Shown piece by piece: positions 11,901-24,409 of a stretch of 64,000 nucleotides of DNA (position 1 is the stretch's first letter; every line of letters begins with the position of its first letter). This DNA comes from Albula goreensis (taxonomy: Eukaryota > Chordata > Actinopteri > Albuliformes > Albulidae), in contig CM040764.1 of the NCBI GenBank assembly GCA_022829145.1, positions 6,064,875-6,128,874 on the forward strand, in the 5' to 3' direction. The notes under the pieces were generated by a model. It was not told the origin of the DNA. It was given only the letters and a program-made list of their open reading frames with translations, and did no database searches. The translations under genes and the position numbers were made by a program.

Positions 11901-14900
11901 TTCATCTGCAATTGAGGCAGGACTCCACTGGCTCATCAGGGCAGACAGTGGGCCTCATTTGCTTCTCCACTCCCAGGACAGGGACCAGCAGATCATTTTC
12001 ACTTCCAAGTTTGTTTCTATAAAACTTCTATATAAGTCGTGCTGAAGGTTTCAAACAAGTAAATTTGCATTTTGCTTCCTGATTGTCCCTCAAATATTTT
12101 TTTTTCTGTCAAGAGAAACACTTCAGATGCAGTCTGAGATGGATAATCAGTTTTGTTGTACAGTGCATAAGAAGAAGCTGAGTTATGAATTGTTGTCCTT
12201 GCTAATATAAATGAATAAATTCATCATATTCAGAAAATCTGGGAATTCTGAAGTTACATTTCAAACTTTTTTAGAAGGCAATTGATATGGTTTGTCCATC
12301 TTGGTTTTAAATCATAAATAAACCATAACCATTCAATAATGATTCAAGTACATTTCCATGAGGCATTCAATGTTTTCCTCTGTCTGACACAACTTCTTCA
12401 GAACTGTAAACACACTCTGAAGTGTACCTAATGAGATGTATCTCATCTCCCCAATTTTCTTTCAAAGCTTAGAGCTAGATCCAGTCAAATGCGTGTCCAG
12501 TCTCTTGAGTGATCATGGCAATTCCAATGTCCAATTATTTATGCGATCTCACAAAATGAATGTGTAGTTATTGTGAATGAAAGACCTTGTGTGAGAATGA
12601 CCAGGCTGTTTGATTGGACATGACCCAGTCATACATTCATCAGCCCTGATTGGCTGACAGCACTGGCAACTGCTTAACCTTAGCTCAAAACCCTCAAAAC
12701 CTTAAACCACATTCCATAGCAAAGAATGCAACACTGACCACCCATAACATGACTTAACCTGACCATGTATGCAAGCTAACTCGGTCACATTAGTGGGGGG
12801 GAGTTATCTAAATTATCACTAAAACAGCAACTTTCAAATCACACTTGCAAAACTATTGTGATTTCAGGCTTCAGTTGTGTTTGTTTGATGCACCCATGCC
12901 CAAGTTCTGTATAAAATGCTGGAAATGTGATTTTGACCCAAATGGCCCTTTAAGGACATTTAAGGCACTCTTTTTCATTGGCTGATACCTGTCCTGTCCT
13001 CTGTCCCACTGCAGGCATAGTGTCTCTCATCTCCCTGGCCGTGCTGTCCTATGAGCGCTACTGCACAATGATGGCCCCCACAGAAGCCGACGCCACCAAC
13101 TACCGCAAGATCGGCCTGGGCATCGGGCTGTCCTGGGCCTACTCGCTGGTGTGGGCAGTACCGCCCCTCTTTGGCTGGAGCCGGTACGGCCCAGAGGGAC
13201 CCGGCACCACCTGCTCGGTGAACTGGACCTCCAAGACCGCCAACAACGTCTCCTACATCATCTGCCTGTTTTTCTTCTGCCTCATAGTCCCTTTTATCGT
13301 CATCGTCTACAGCTATGGCAAGCTGCTGCACGCCATCAAACAGGTAGGTGCTGAGGAAAGGTTATACTGTCATGCCCGCTGCACACATCCCAGCTGAAAC
13401 ACTCTGGGACTGCATTCAAGTAATACTGCTTCAGTGTATTTCTTTTCCACTGCTGAACATGATGAATGGGACCAGAATGTGCTTAAGAGGCAAACCAAAG
13501 CTCGTTTAGGAGAAATGCTGATTGCACAGGGCTTTGTGACATCATCACAATTATATGAATATTCAGTTTTTTCACTTAACACATTTTCACCTGTCAATGC
13601 TAAACAATATCTGACTTCAAATCAAAATGAAATATTTACATTTGATTATGTTTACTCTTTGATGATTGAAGTTTGATGATTGCTGAACTCGCTACAGTCT
13701 CCTTTCTACTAAATAAACAAGAAATAATAAACAGAACAATTAATACTGCAAGCTTTTGCTTATCTTAAAGTCAATGAAGGGGCTAAGTGGTGTTGATTGA
13801 ATCAAGGGTGTTCAATTTATAGCCTAACACTTAAAAGCCTCACACAAAATGTTTGTGATAGTTCTACAGTGTGTGAAGGAAGAAAATGTAACCCTTGCAT
13901 TTAAATTGTAAGCCGAGGATAAGGACACATGTTGATTTAATACAGACCCATATCTGTTCTTTCTGAAATCCCCCTGTTCTCTTCCTCATGAGGGTAACAG
14001 ACAGTATAGACAGCATGGTTTTAAACTCAGGGCCGGGGGTATGTTTATGCTGGTTTTCAATCTGCCCTCTGATCCTGATTGGATGACTAGTTTGAAGGCA
14101 GAGGGTGATGGCCAATGGCATCTACATCCCGTAGCCTGGAATGCCCTCCCACATGCCCCAAAGATGGGTAGTTCCCTCCATCTATTCCACCTCGGAAAAA
14201 GTTTTACGGTGACAGACTGAACACAGGACATGCTGGTGACATGGCCTTCCCTGTGGTGGACGTCAAAAGCGATAAACCCAAAGAAGTGGCGGCAAAGAAA
14301 CTGAAAGAGTGGGCCTACTCCAACAGGAAGACATTACAGCTCGGGATACACTTCTCAGGACACACTCCACTAACTTACCACTAAGTACCCTGGCTTCCAA
14401 CCCCATCAGTGTCGTGCACATGGACTTAACGTCGGTGGTTACACACAGGTGGAGCAGTCTGTGAGAGACCCTCAGAGAGGCGTCACTTTTCACTGCCCAG
14501 GCAAAACACAGCCTTCCTTATGACGACCTTTTCACCAGAAACAGCTCAGCTCAACCACAACTCCCCTCTCTCCAGAGCAGGAAGGGAGCCAGCTGCCCTG
14601 AGCCTGATCAAGGACATTAATGACCCTTAACGCCTCCAGTGTGATAGGCCTCCACCCCAGAGAGCAGCCTGCTCCAACCGACTGCTGAGGAATGCCGATG
14701 AGCTCACAGGTCTTTTCTCACCTAAAGCAGTCAGCTTTAGCTAAAACAAACTACCTAAAGGAGGCCTCACTGTCCAATGGCAGCAAAACTGTGTAACCTC
14801 TCCAGCAGACACCACTGCAGCTGAGGAAACGGGAGGAAAAAAAACCCTGCGAAAATGTTCTTTCTTTGCTTGTTCTGTCTTTGAATGATTAATGCCTCTT

Positions 14901-17900
14901 TGTTATGTTTTTACTTCTACATTGTCTGTTTTTTCTCCCACTTATATTTTATTGCGAGTTGACATTCTGCTTTTATTCCGTTGTTAACTGTGCCCGTGAA
15001 TTCAATAAAGTCCAATTTCTATGTAGTACCATTGCTGAACGGGTCCCTTGGTTTGCGCATAATTGATGTCAAGCGAAATGGGTTATTGAACAACTGTTAC
15101 GTGTTTAATGTGCTTCAACAAGGCGTCACTTGCCCATAACCTAATGAGTAATCGAACTAATTAAGGCTGAAGTAATTAGTTGGAATGCGATCCTGCATAC
15201 GCATGGCCCTCCAAGGTACTGAGTTTCAGACCTCTGGCATAGACGAATTCAGTGGTGCTCAATATTGGTCCTGAAAAAACCACAGGAACCATTTTTTGTG
15301 TCTAATACCGTACAACCTGTTCGGATGAAGTGAGTTAACTGTGCAATCAAGAGTTTTAATTGGTCAATTGGGTGCCGAGTCACAACAAAATTTGCATACG
15401 CTGTGGCACTGCAGGATGAGGAATAAAAGACCATGAATCTTAGCGCTTGGATATTCAATCCAAACTCTCCCTGGGTGTGCTTCTTGTCATGGAACAATGC
15501 TACAATACCTTTGTGGCCATTGAGTGTTAACCGTGAAAAGAGGAGGGGGAAAAATAGTGGTTTTATGCTTTAAACGCCCGGCTGGTTGGCTGGTGTTTAC
15601 TGAATTATTTATTAACTGTTCATTCGGTTTATGATAAACATTCCCCTGGTGTCATTGTGGGCTGAATGCCTGAGATTTGTCTGCTTCTTTCCCCCACTGA
15701 GCAATATCTGTTAAAATACTGCATCTGACAGCTCGTATTGAATCGTCCAATTTAACGAAGAGCCCTCCTTTTGTTTGAAATGCAGCAGATAACAAAATCA
15801 ATTTGTCTACTTTCATCCATGACAAGTTCCAGTATCTTCTGCCTTATCCATGATAAATGGAGGGATGAAAGGTTTGATAATGTAGCAGCCCTGCTGGTTT
15901 TCCTGGATATTTGTTTGCAGAATGAAGGGGTTCATTGATGCTCTCCTGTGAATGAAATGGGCACTTGTAAAAATGGACTTTTCTCTTTTTTTGGAAAAGA
16001 GTCCCTATACCTTACGTATAAGTGATATGCTAAAGGGAAAGTTGAATTTAGGCGGGTGAAGGGAGAAAGGGTTGTGTCTTAGCTCTCTTAGCTTTAACCT
16101 CCAGCGCATGTATATTTCTCAACTTATTTCACCTACGGCCCAGCTGAGGTCAAGATTGTGGCAATATCCCCCAGCATGCCATTTAAAAACATTCTGTTGC
16201 TGGGTTGCACTTAAACTCCGCTGGCCTTTGGAGCCATTGGAAGGTTATTGGTCTTGGGCTGCTGACCCAAAATGGCCAATGACAGCAGTGTGGGAGAAGG
16301 TTTGCTGTTGAGTGTCAGGAGTGGGCTAATTTGTCTTTGTGAAGCCCCCCTCCTCAAGGCCTTCATCCACCCTGTAGCCTCCACCTCCTCCATCTAATAA
16401 CGAGGACTGGAGTCTGAGCCGTCTGCAGCCCTACCGCTTTCTATGGTTTCACAAAGGCAACACAACTGTGGATGGTGGGCGGCAGCTATTTTTGGCTTGA
16501 CGTGAGAGTTATAAGTAGCCTCTTCACTTTGTTACATAATGTTACTTTATAAATTGCTTCATCCATACTTCTAATCATTGCGCCTTAGTCTAGGAACATT
16601 TTACAAGCAAAGTAAAATGAAGCCTGACCCTTGTTATCAGAGTAGCATAGCCAACATGCATTGGAGCTGCATAATTACTGGCTGGTCTGCAAACATTGTT
16701 AGCCTGTGTCTGGGACATAATTTGATGGATCCACTTATGTTCTGTTTCTTCGTTAGTCTTGCTGGAAAACAGCTGCTGCTGTAATGTCATGTAATGCATT
16801 TAAAAATATGAATACATTCTTCTGTAAACAAAAATGCTCTTCTTTCTGACAATTTTGCCCATGAACAATATCCAAGTACTGTAAAGTGTTGTTTTATTTT
16901 GATGTGTCATACTTTTGAAACCGCCGCACTGTGTCATGTAATCTGGGTGGTGTGGGCCCTGTGTCAGTGTTATACAGGCTAATGGGGTCCACGCTAATTG
17001 AGCTCCGCTGATGTGGCCCTCATACCCCAACATACATCAGTGTTAGGCTCACCAGATGTCCCGTTTTTCTCAAGACTGTCCAGCATTTCAGCCCCTTTTC
17101 TAGCATGACAACATTTGGGGAAAAAAAGTCATATTTTTGGGAATTTGTGGAATGATGGGATATTTTCAAATGTACATTGTGGCAAACTGGGCTGCAGTTG
17201 CTTGAATTCCAGTCATCCTTTACAGTTTGATTCAACTGTATGCACCGCACCCCCATTGCCACGGAAACAACAGGGTCGACATCATCAGCGGCCCCCGTCC
17301 TCTGTTTCCACCACCGTTTCCCGCCTCTGACCTCAGAGCAGCTTTTTAATTGGTCTCCGGTGCCGCAGTCTACGCGTCTTTTTAAAGAGGCCCCACTGGC
17401 CGCCCGGAGCTCCTGCAGCCGGGACACTGGGCTGATAAAGCCCGGGATAAGGTCCCACACCGAATGGAGGTGGAGTCCTGCCATCGGCGTGCCGCTTTAC
17501 CAGGACGAAAATGAGGAGCTCTAATGAGACGGGCTGCCACTCGCGCTCGTAATTCACCAGCCCCGCACCGAGACTGCTCCGGTTGGCAGGAATCTGTTTT
17601 GGGAATGCGAAGCGCGCAGAATGCAGCTGTGGAGAGTACGAGTGGGGAAGCGTTACCTGCTGTGAGCCATTTGCCAGCTTCATTAAGAGTAAGCAAGCAG
17701 CAGAGGTGGGGAAAGTGTCCTATGGATTCAGTCTAAGACGATGAAAAGATCTTCATGCCATCAGCAGTATTTCGTCCATTTTTCTCTCTCTCTCTCTCTC
17801 CTTTTTTTTTTTTTTTTTTAAGTTAACAGCTCCCATGAGAGAGAGAGCAAAAGACACAGGCACACCGCTGGAACTAGTTCAGAAAACAATGCTGCTGCTG

Positions 17901-20900
17901 CCAGGAAATAACTTCAAAACTAATCAAAGATTTCATCAAATTTTTAGTCAAGACTTCAACATAGTTTTTTATATCTTTTAACTGTGCAGAAAGACACTGC
18001 TTTGAAGATATCTCCTGGTCTGTAATTAAGATTCATGAATTTAGTGCTGGTTAGTGAGCAGTAATCCATAAATTGACACACTATTCTTTTTTCACGGTCT
18101 TTTGAACCAATGAACTGGCTGTATGCCAACAAATAACAAGTATCGCCAGCTAAAAAAGCATACAAGTTGAGCAGGTATAAATGGGCAGCATTATTCCATG
18201 CAAATCAAAGTACTTTGCATTCATCCAGTGCAAGCATTGTGGTATTTAAACTGAGTGATGAAAACGCAATCCAAAGTGTGTGCATTTTGCTGTGGTAATA
18301 AAGCATGGTAGTTTTGGGTTTCCAGGTGTTAAAACATGGCCTGAGATAGTGAAGTGTGGATTATGTTTAAAAAGCAATCTGGAATTTTTGCTCACGTCAC
18401 AAAAACAGAGAAAAACAATGAATCAGTCCATGGTGAATTTTGATAATGAACTTTAAGGGTTGGAGAAGTTTCATGCTAGAAACAACAAAATGGGAGAATG
18501 CCAATAGCTGGCTTTAAAATACACTGGAAACCCAAGAGTAACAGGAGAGATGGAATTGTGAGAAAATCCCCCAGAGCCGTAATGGCGGTCAGTAGGATTA
18601 TCACACTAAATCTCCCCAGAGCCATAATGGTGGTCAGTGGGATTATCACTCCAAGACTGAATCGCAGCACTACTGAATGTGGCAGTGTGGAGTAACTGAT
18701 TTATATCTGAGAGTTCTGATCAGAGATGCATACACAAATGACTGTGGGTGGCTATCATGTAGACTATGATAAGATTTAGCTCTGTATGTGTGGGCTAGCA
18801 CTCATACAAGTACATGCACACTCATTATGTGAACACGAACACGTACACACACAGAGACACATACACTGAAGTATATAACTGTAGACCTTTTCAAAACAGT
18901 TTGAATCAAAGACCCAACAGCTGTCTCAGATCAATTTCCCCACGGAAATGTAACATGCCTTAATTAAAAAGTCATTCTCCATCGTCTGCCCAGAGTTCAC
19001 ATGATTGACATGCCGCAAAAAAGATCAATTACTTACCTGCGAGAAATTGCTTCATGCATGTTCAGCCACATAATGGTGTGGCATTTAACGGTCTTCGCCA
19101 CTCACATATATGTCAGGTTAGCCATTTCACAAAACATGTCTGATATTTTATATTGTATTACCGTGATCTGAATTTCATGTAATCAATCTGCTTTTCATTT
19201 CCCCTTATCTGTGGTCTGTATTTGTTCTGAGAAAATTGCCTCCATTTAAATGTGAGCTGGGAGACAGGTTGGGTTGTTTTAGTCATTTGGTTTGACGCGT
19301 CTGATCTCAGTGTGAATAGATGGAGAATTAACATGGAAACCTTTGCGACTCCAATATTGTTTTCCTGTATGGAATGCCAAAGAACATGCGCCCTCCAAAC
19401 TATGACTGCTTTACCTCACAGCCCCATTCAAAATGCATTGAAATATGGCAAAAAAATTATTTAAATAAAGGCTTTTAACTTCACCATAAAAAGTACTATG
19501 GACCCCATGTGTCTTTATTTTTAAAATAGTTTTGATTGGTACTCTTTTTGAAATGTTCTTATTTATTTTTGTTCAAATTATTTCATTCTTTTCTTTTACA
19601 CTATTACACTAGCCATTCTGAGGTTGGAACAAACTAATCCACTCAGTGTGATAACTCCAAAAAGCTGTACTTTGGAGAGGTATAATAAAGAACAGAGCAA
19701 ATACTGCAACTCAGTCAAGTGTGTTTGCCTGGGTCCTTTTGTTTTATTATGTGTGCGTGTGCGCATATCTCTGCGTGCACATTTGTGTGGGTTCTTCTTC
19801 TTCTCCTGAACTGCCACATCATACTTTGCTAAACCCAGCACATCTGTGTCCCCATCTGTAACGATGACCGCAGGTCAGGAAAAGACTGGGAGCGTTTTGC
19901 AATTAATGGCAGCAATCTCAAATTTTAATCATACCCTTTCAGTTTGTTTTGGCTTAGTCTCCCATTCAGGTCCACTTTATTTGTTTCTGTTGTATTCAGT
20001 GCTTTTTCCCCCTCGCAGAGTTACAATGGTATGCTTTGAGTGATCTTTCTTCACAGTTGGAGGTTTTGAGGTAAAATAGAGCCGACTAGCATTCACTGCA
20101 CACATTTTTTGGGGGTACATCTTTTTTTCGCTACTCAAAAGAATGGCCTGAGCAAGGGTTTTAAACTGAAAGCTTCATAATTACGATGCTCTCTCCCCCT
20201 CACGAGGATAAGTGCTCAAAGCAAAAATTGTCCTGACGTTACCGATGTGTAAAAGTGGAGAGAGTTCAGTTCGAGTGAATACATCAGCCTGTGGTTTGTC
20301 TGTCAGCGCTTGAGCTCTTTGGCCCGGGTCCAGTAACCTGTCTCTTAGGTCAAAGCGGCACCTTCAACAGATGGTGTTGTCACAAGAAGTGTTTGGTGTT
20401 GAAATTTTCTGCATCTCTGGTGCAGTTGGCACAGGGTGGTCATTGTTGTTCTTGGCGGTGGGGGGGTGGGTGCTCTGGAGAGAATCGATACAGGAGGGCC
20501 TCCAAAAACCCCATGTGTATGATGGTGGAAGTCACATGCTGTGAGTTCTAGCTGATGACATGTCCATTAGATCAATGCAAGTGCACCGGTGGGACAAAAA
20601 CGCCAGTCAGGACACTGCAAAGCAATTGGCCCTAACCCATGTGACCATGAAGGGCAGACAGAATTCAGAGGAAACTTTCTTTTGTTATAATATTTCCCCC
20701 TACTACATTCAAACAAATGCATTTGGACTTTAATTGTATTGTTATTTCAACCAAAACCGACAATGCACTACAACATCTTCTTCTACTATATTTTATTGGA
20801 CACAAACTACGTGTCCAATAAAAGGGAATACACCCGTGAAAAATGTGTCTGTTTTTTGAGACAACTAATTTTAAAAACCCTCAAATTCCAAACATGACTT

Positions 20901-23900
20901 TATGGTTGTGACACTGCTGAAAAGTTCCCATTTAAATTTGAGCTTGCAACCACCCTGTAAAACACCTATGTTTATTTCATGAGTGTTTTTGTCCATGCAT
21001 TTTTCATCATACTTTCTGTAGGAAAAGAAATGTAGATTGATTCTTTTCTACTGCACTGTTTATCAGGGGTGCGCAAAGAAAACTGCATCGGCCTCTGGAT
21101 TTCATAACAATTAACTGTCCCAATGGTTTCTATGATCTGCCATTTTAACTTTCTTAATAGGCTCATTTAATGGCAGCCAGTCTGTTCACACGCCAGCTTG
21201 ATAAGTATCATCCGTGGATGTATCTTAAATTAATTGAGCCAGGGTAGTGCAAAGAACCACAAAACCTGTACAGGCACCGGATGTCCCAGAGTAAGATTTC
21301 CCACCCCTGCTGTATATCAAACACTCCAGTCAAATGAAACACCACCATACTTAAATAATTTTTCTTCAACATGGCCCATGGGAGAAAGTTGGAAAATTGA
21401 CTTATGCCACCAAAATACTTCTGCTTTTAATGACGTTTCAATTTACAGATTTGGATCGCTGTGCAAAATCATGTTCAGACTACAGGATGTGGTATACAGC
21501 TGAAAAGACATAGCGAAAGCCACTTTATCATGTGGTTGCTCCAGACTCGGTGTGTGCTTCTCTTTGGGTGTATCAGTCTTCTGGCCGGGCAGGGGTCCCT
21601 GCATCAGCAGGCTAGCTGGATAGCCCTAGCTAGCAATGAGCAGATTTGTCTTTCTGGCCTACTTTCGCAGCTCGCTCGCGTGCAATAACTTACAGCCACT
21701 CCATGTCTTTGTATGTGTATGTATGGGTCCATTTTACCTCTACCCTACTTGAAATGCCACACCCAGCCTGTGTTTTTGTGTTTCTGTAATTGGTCTTTTG
21801 GGCAGAGATTTATGACTCTGTCTCACTCCTGTCTTTTTTTTTTTTTTTTTTTTTGGATCCTGACTCAGCAGCCAATCGGCTTCATTCTGAGTCAGCAGAC
21901 AATCTGTTTCATGAGTTCGCCCCTTTTTTCCATCTGGCGTGGGGAGACAGGCAACCAACCCTCACCCCTCGCACCCGGGGTCATCTTTCCCCTCCATATC
22001 CTTCTGATTGTCTCTGCTGTCCGCTCTTTCCTGGTCAACACAGGCCTGAAAATATCACACAAACAATCAGGACGAACAACCGCCCATAGTATCTCTCAGT
22101 ATCTCTCCCTTTACACAGTGTGCCAGATGTGCTCTTTCCCAATGTTTTGTCTTTTCATTTTTATTGATTTGTTTCCAATTTATTTTTGTATAACTTTACT
22201 GCTATATCATTTGTTTTATCCCCTGTTAGATCAGTTGATGCAGTCTTGTTTTCTTTCTCTGCATTGCTAAAAGTGAATTTTTAACAAGCAAAGATTGGCT
22301 GTCTAGCCAGGTCTAATTTCAAATGTTTTGTTTTTCCCGTGTATCAGCAAGAGGCATAAAAACTTCAAGAGGATTTAGTGCATTGAAAATATTTTTCTGT
22401 TGGAACTGGCTTGAATCCAGAAGCATTTTTGGGAGTATCTTATCTGTTTTCTTCCCCATTGGAACATAATAAGGCTAATGTATTTCGATAGGAGGATTTA
22501 TTAGGGAATATTGATTACTGTATGTGTGCCTAACTGCCTTACTTTCCAGTGTCTGGGATCTTTGAAAGCCTAATGCAGCAATTTACATCAGCCGGGATTT
22601 TAGGTTAAATTGTGATTTTCATAGGCTGTCAGGGACAATTATGTGCTTTCCAACGGTGCCACATATGTGTGTTCACACTGGGGTGGGTACGCTACGTATG
22701 GCCAATCAATATAGTGTCTACCTCAGACAACCTCACAAAATAAAACGCACAGGAGAATATAGTACATTAATTGAGATTATTCTGTCGTTTATCTGACAAG
22801 GTTAGCTGTAGTATTAAGACACCTATTGGATGCACTAGTTTATCATGCAAATCACTTTATTCACCTTTATCAGTGGTAACCGATATATATAATCAACTCA
22901 TAAGTACATGTATAGTGTTTATAATGTGGTGATTGTGAGTTATATAAATAGTCTGTAATTCCGGGTTGAACAGATGCTAATTTAGTCATGCCAATAAAGC
23001 TCAAACTCTTGTAGTTAAGCATTGATTTGCTTCTCTGTAATTCACGATGGGATATGTACTTTGCTCCTGTTCTGATATTTAGTCAATTGTGTATTGATAT
23101 TAGCTTGGTTAGCCAGCATGTACTTTCAGGTGCATTTTGTAAAACCCATTCATACCCACCAGTCACACTGTATGTATCTGCAGTCCGTTGTCCACCCCAG
23201 TCCGAGTTTCCCTTAGGTGAATCTGGTGTCGAGTGCACCGGCATAATTTAAAAATGAGGGTCTAAAAAGGTTTTTTTTTTTTTCCTCTCATAAGCTTTTC
23301 TTTATAAATTACCATTTTTTATAAAGTACAGAGTGCAGGCAGTAATTTTCTTCCCTTTTGTAATTTATTATAAAAATGCATGCTTGGCCTAGATTCATAG
23401 TATATGGTGTTCTATTTAGATTCTGGTTTCCACCCAAGTTTGCAACTTGCAAGTTGCAACCATTTTTTTTTGACTTCCATCAGAGAAAAAATGACAGTGA
23501 TCTTGACTTGGTTTTGACTCTGTTCCTGACCCCTGAAAAACAAAATTAAAAATGTGACAGAGGTTGAAGCTATTGCTTCAACGTCTTTTTCACTGACAAA
23601 GCTTTAACCCGAAGGGTCAGCTTTTTGTTGGCCATCATGTCTTTACAGTCCAGGCCCACAAGTTTGAAATCTGCCATGCAAGCATATACTCTGTGCACAG
23701 TAGCCTTGTGGCTAATATTGGTATTTACTTGGAAAGAATTTCCCTGTGTTCATTCACCTTTCCACAGTTGATTTCAGCCAGTCAGAGTTTGCCAGATTTT
23801 GAATTAATCATGGTGGTTAATCACCAATAGATGAAGCAAACCTTAAGACAAATGAAGACTGTATGTACTTGAAGCAAGCAGTAATAAACGTTAAAATGTA

Positions 23901-24366
23901 ACAATTTCCAGTGTTGTTTCAACACTGACACAGTACATTCAGTCTCATGAGAGTGGACTCATATGAACTCCTGCTAGTGTTAAATTAACACTGAAAATTT
24001 GTATGCTTTCAGTATCACCAACCAGCCTTAAATGACCACAGCTTGATATCTCCCACTCATACATATAATTTCACCAGTAAACTTCATCACATAGTGAATG
24101 AAACACCCTGACAAGACCACACTACAATTAAGAAAAAAATGCTAATTATTTGTCTGATATATCATTGCTTTTTGAATGATTTGCTTTTCAACCGTTTCAA
24201 ATAATAATTATATATAATGTATTTGGTGCTTGAAATTTATGCTCTAATAATTAATTAAGCCAGTCCCATTGGGGGCGCATGAATAATCATGGTGGAGTGG
24301 ATATGATTATATTGAAATATTAGAGAGCCTATTTAATTATAGACTACCCCCCTCCCACCACTGTGA

Positions 24367-24409
<43 letters not shown>

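Larger units (their letters stand above)
3583..13014 (+). other. tmtops: tmtops intron 1 (9,432 bp)
   Basis: The intron begins gtaagt and ends with a C/T tract and ctgcag. It contains a (CA)(GT)(GA) microsatellite at 5926-5991, an hAT fossil from 6043, a foldback element at 6924-7503 and the 26-bp minisatellite at 11086-11717. Stretches 3590-5920, 7510-11080 and 11720-12960 show no gene, RNA or repeat that I can name, apart from a T tract at 8575-8588. Confidence 0.85.

Noticed and set aside
12975..13331. 118-codon frame on the - strand
   Set aside because: It is the antisense shadow of opsin exon 2.
17020..17736. Overlapping open frames on both strands in a GC-richer block
   Set aside because: Frames are open on both strands at once, with no domain, start context or splice pattern to favour one. 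This fits a GC effect or a regulatory block.
21713..22270. 185-codon frame
   Set aside because: It crosses a poly-T tract read as a Phe run, with no domain on either side.
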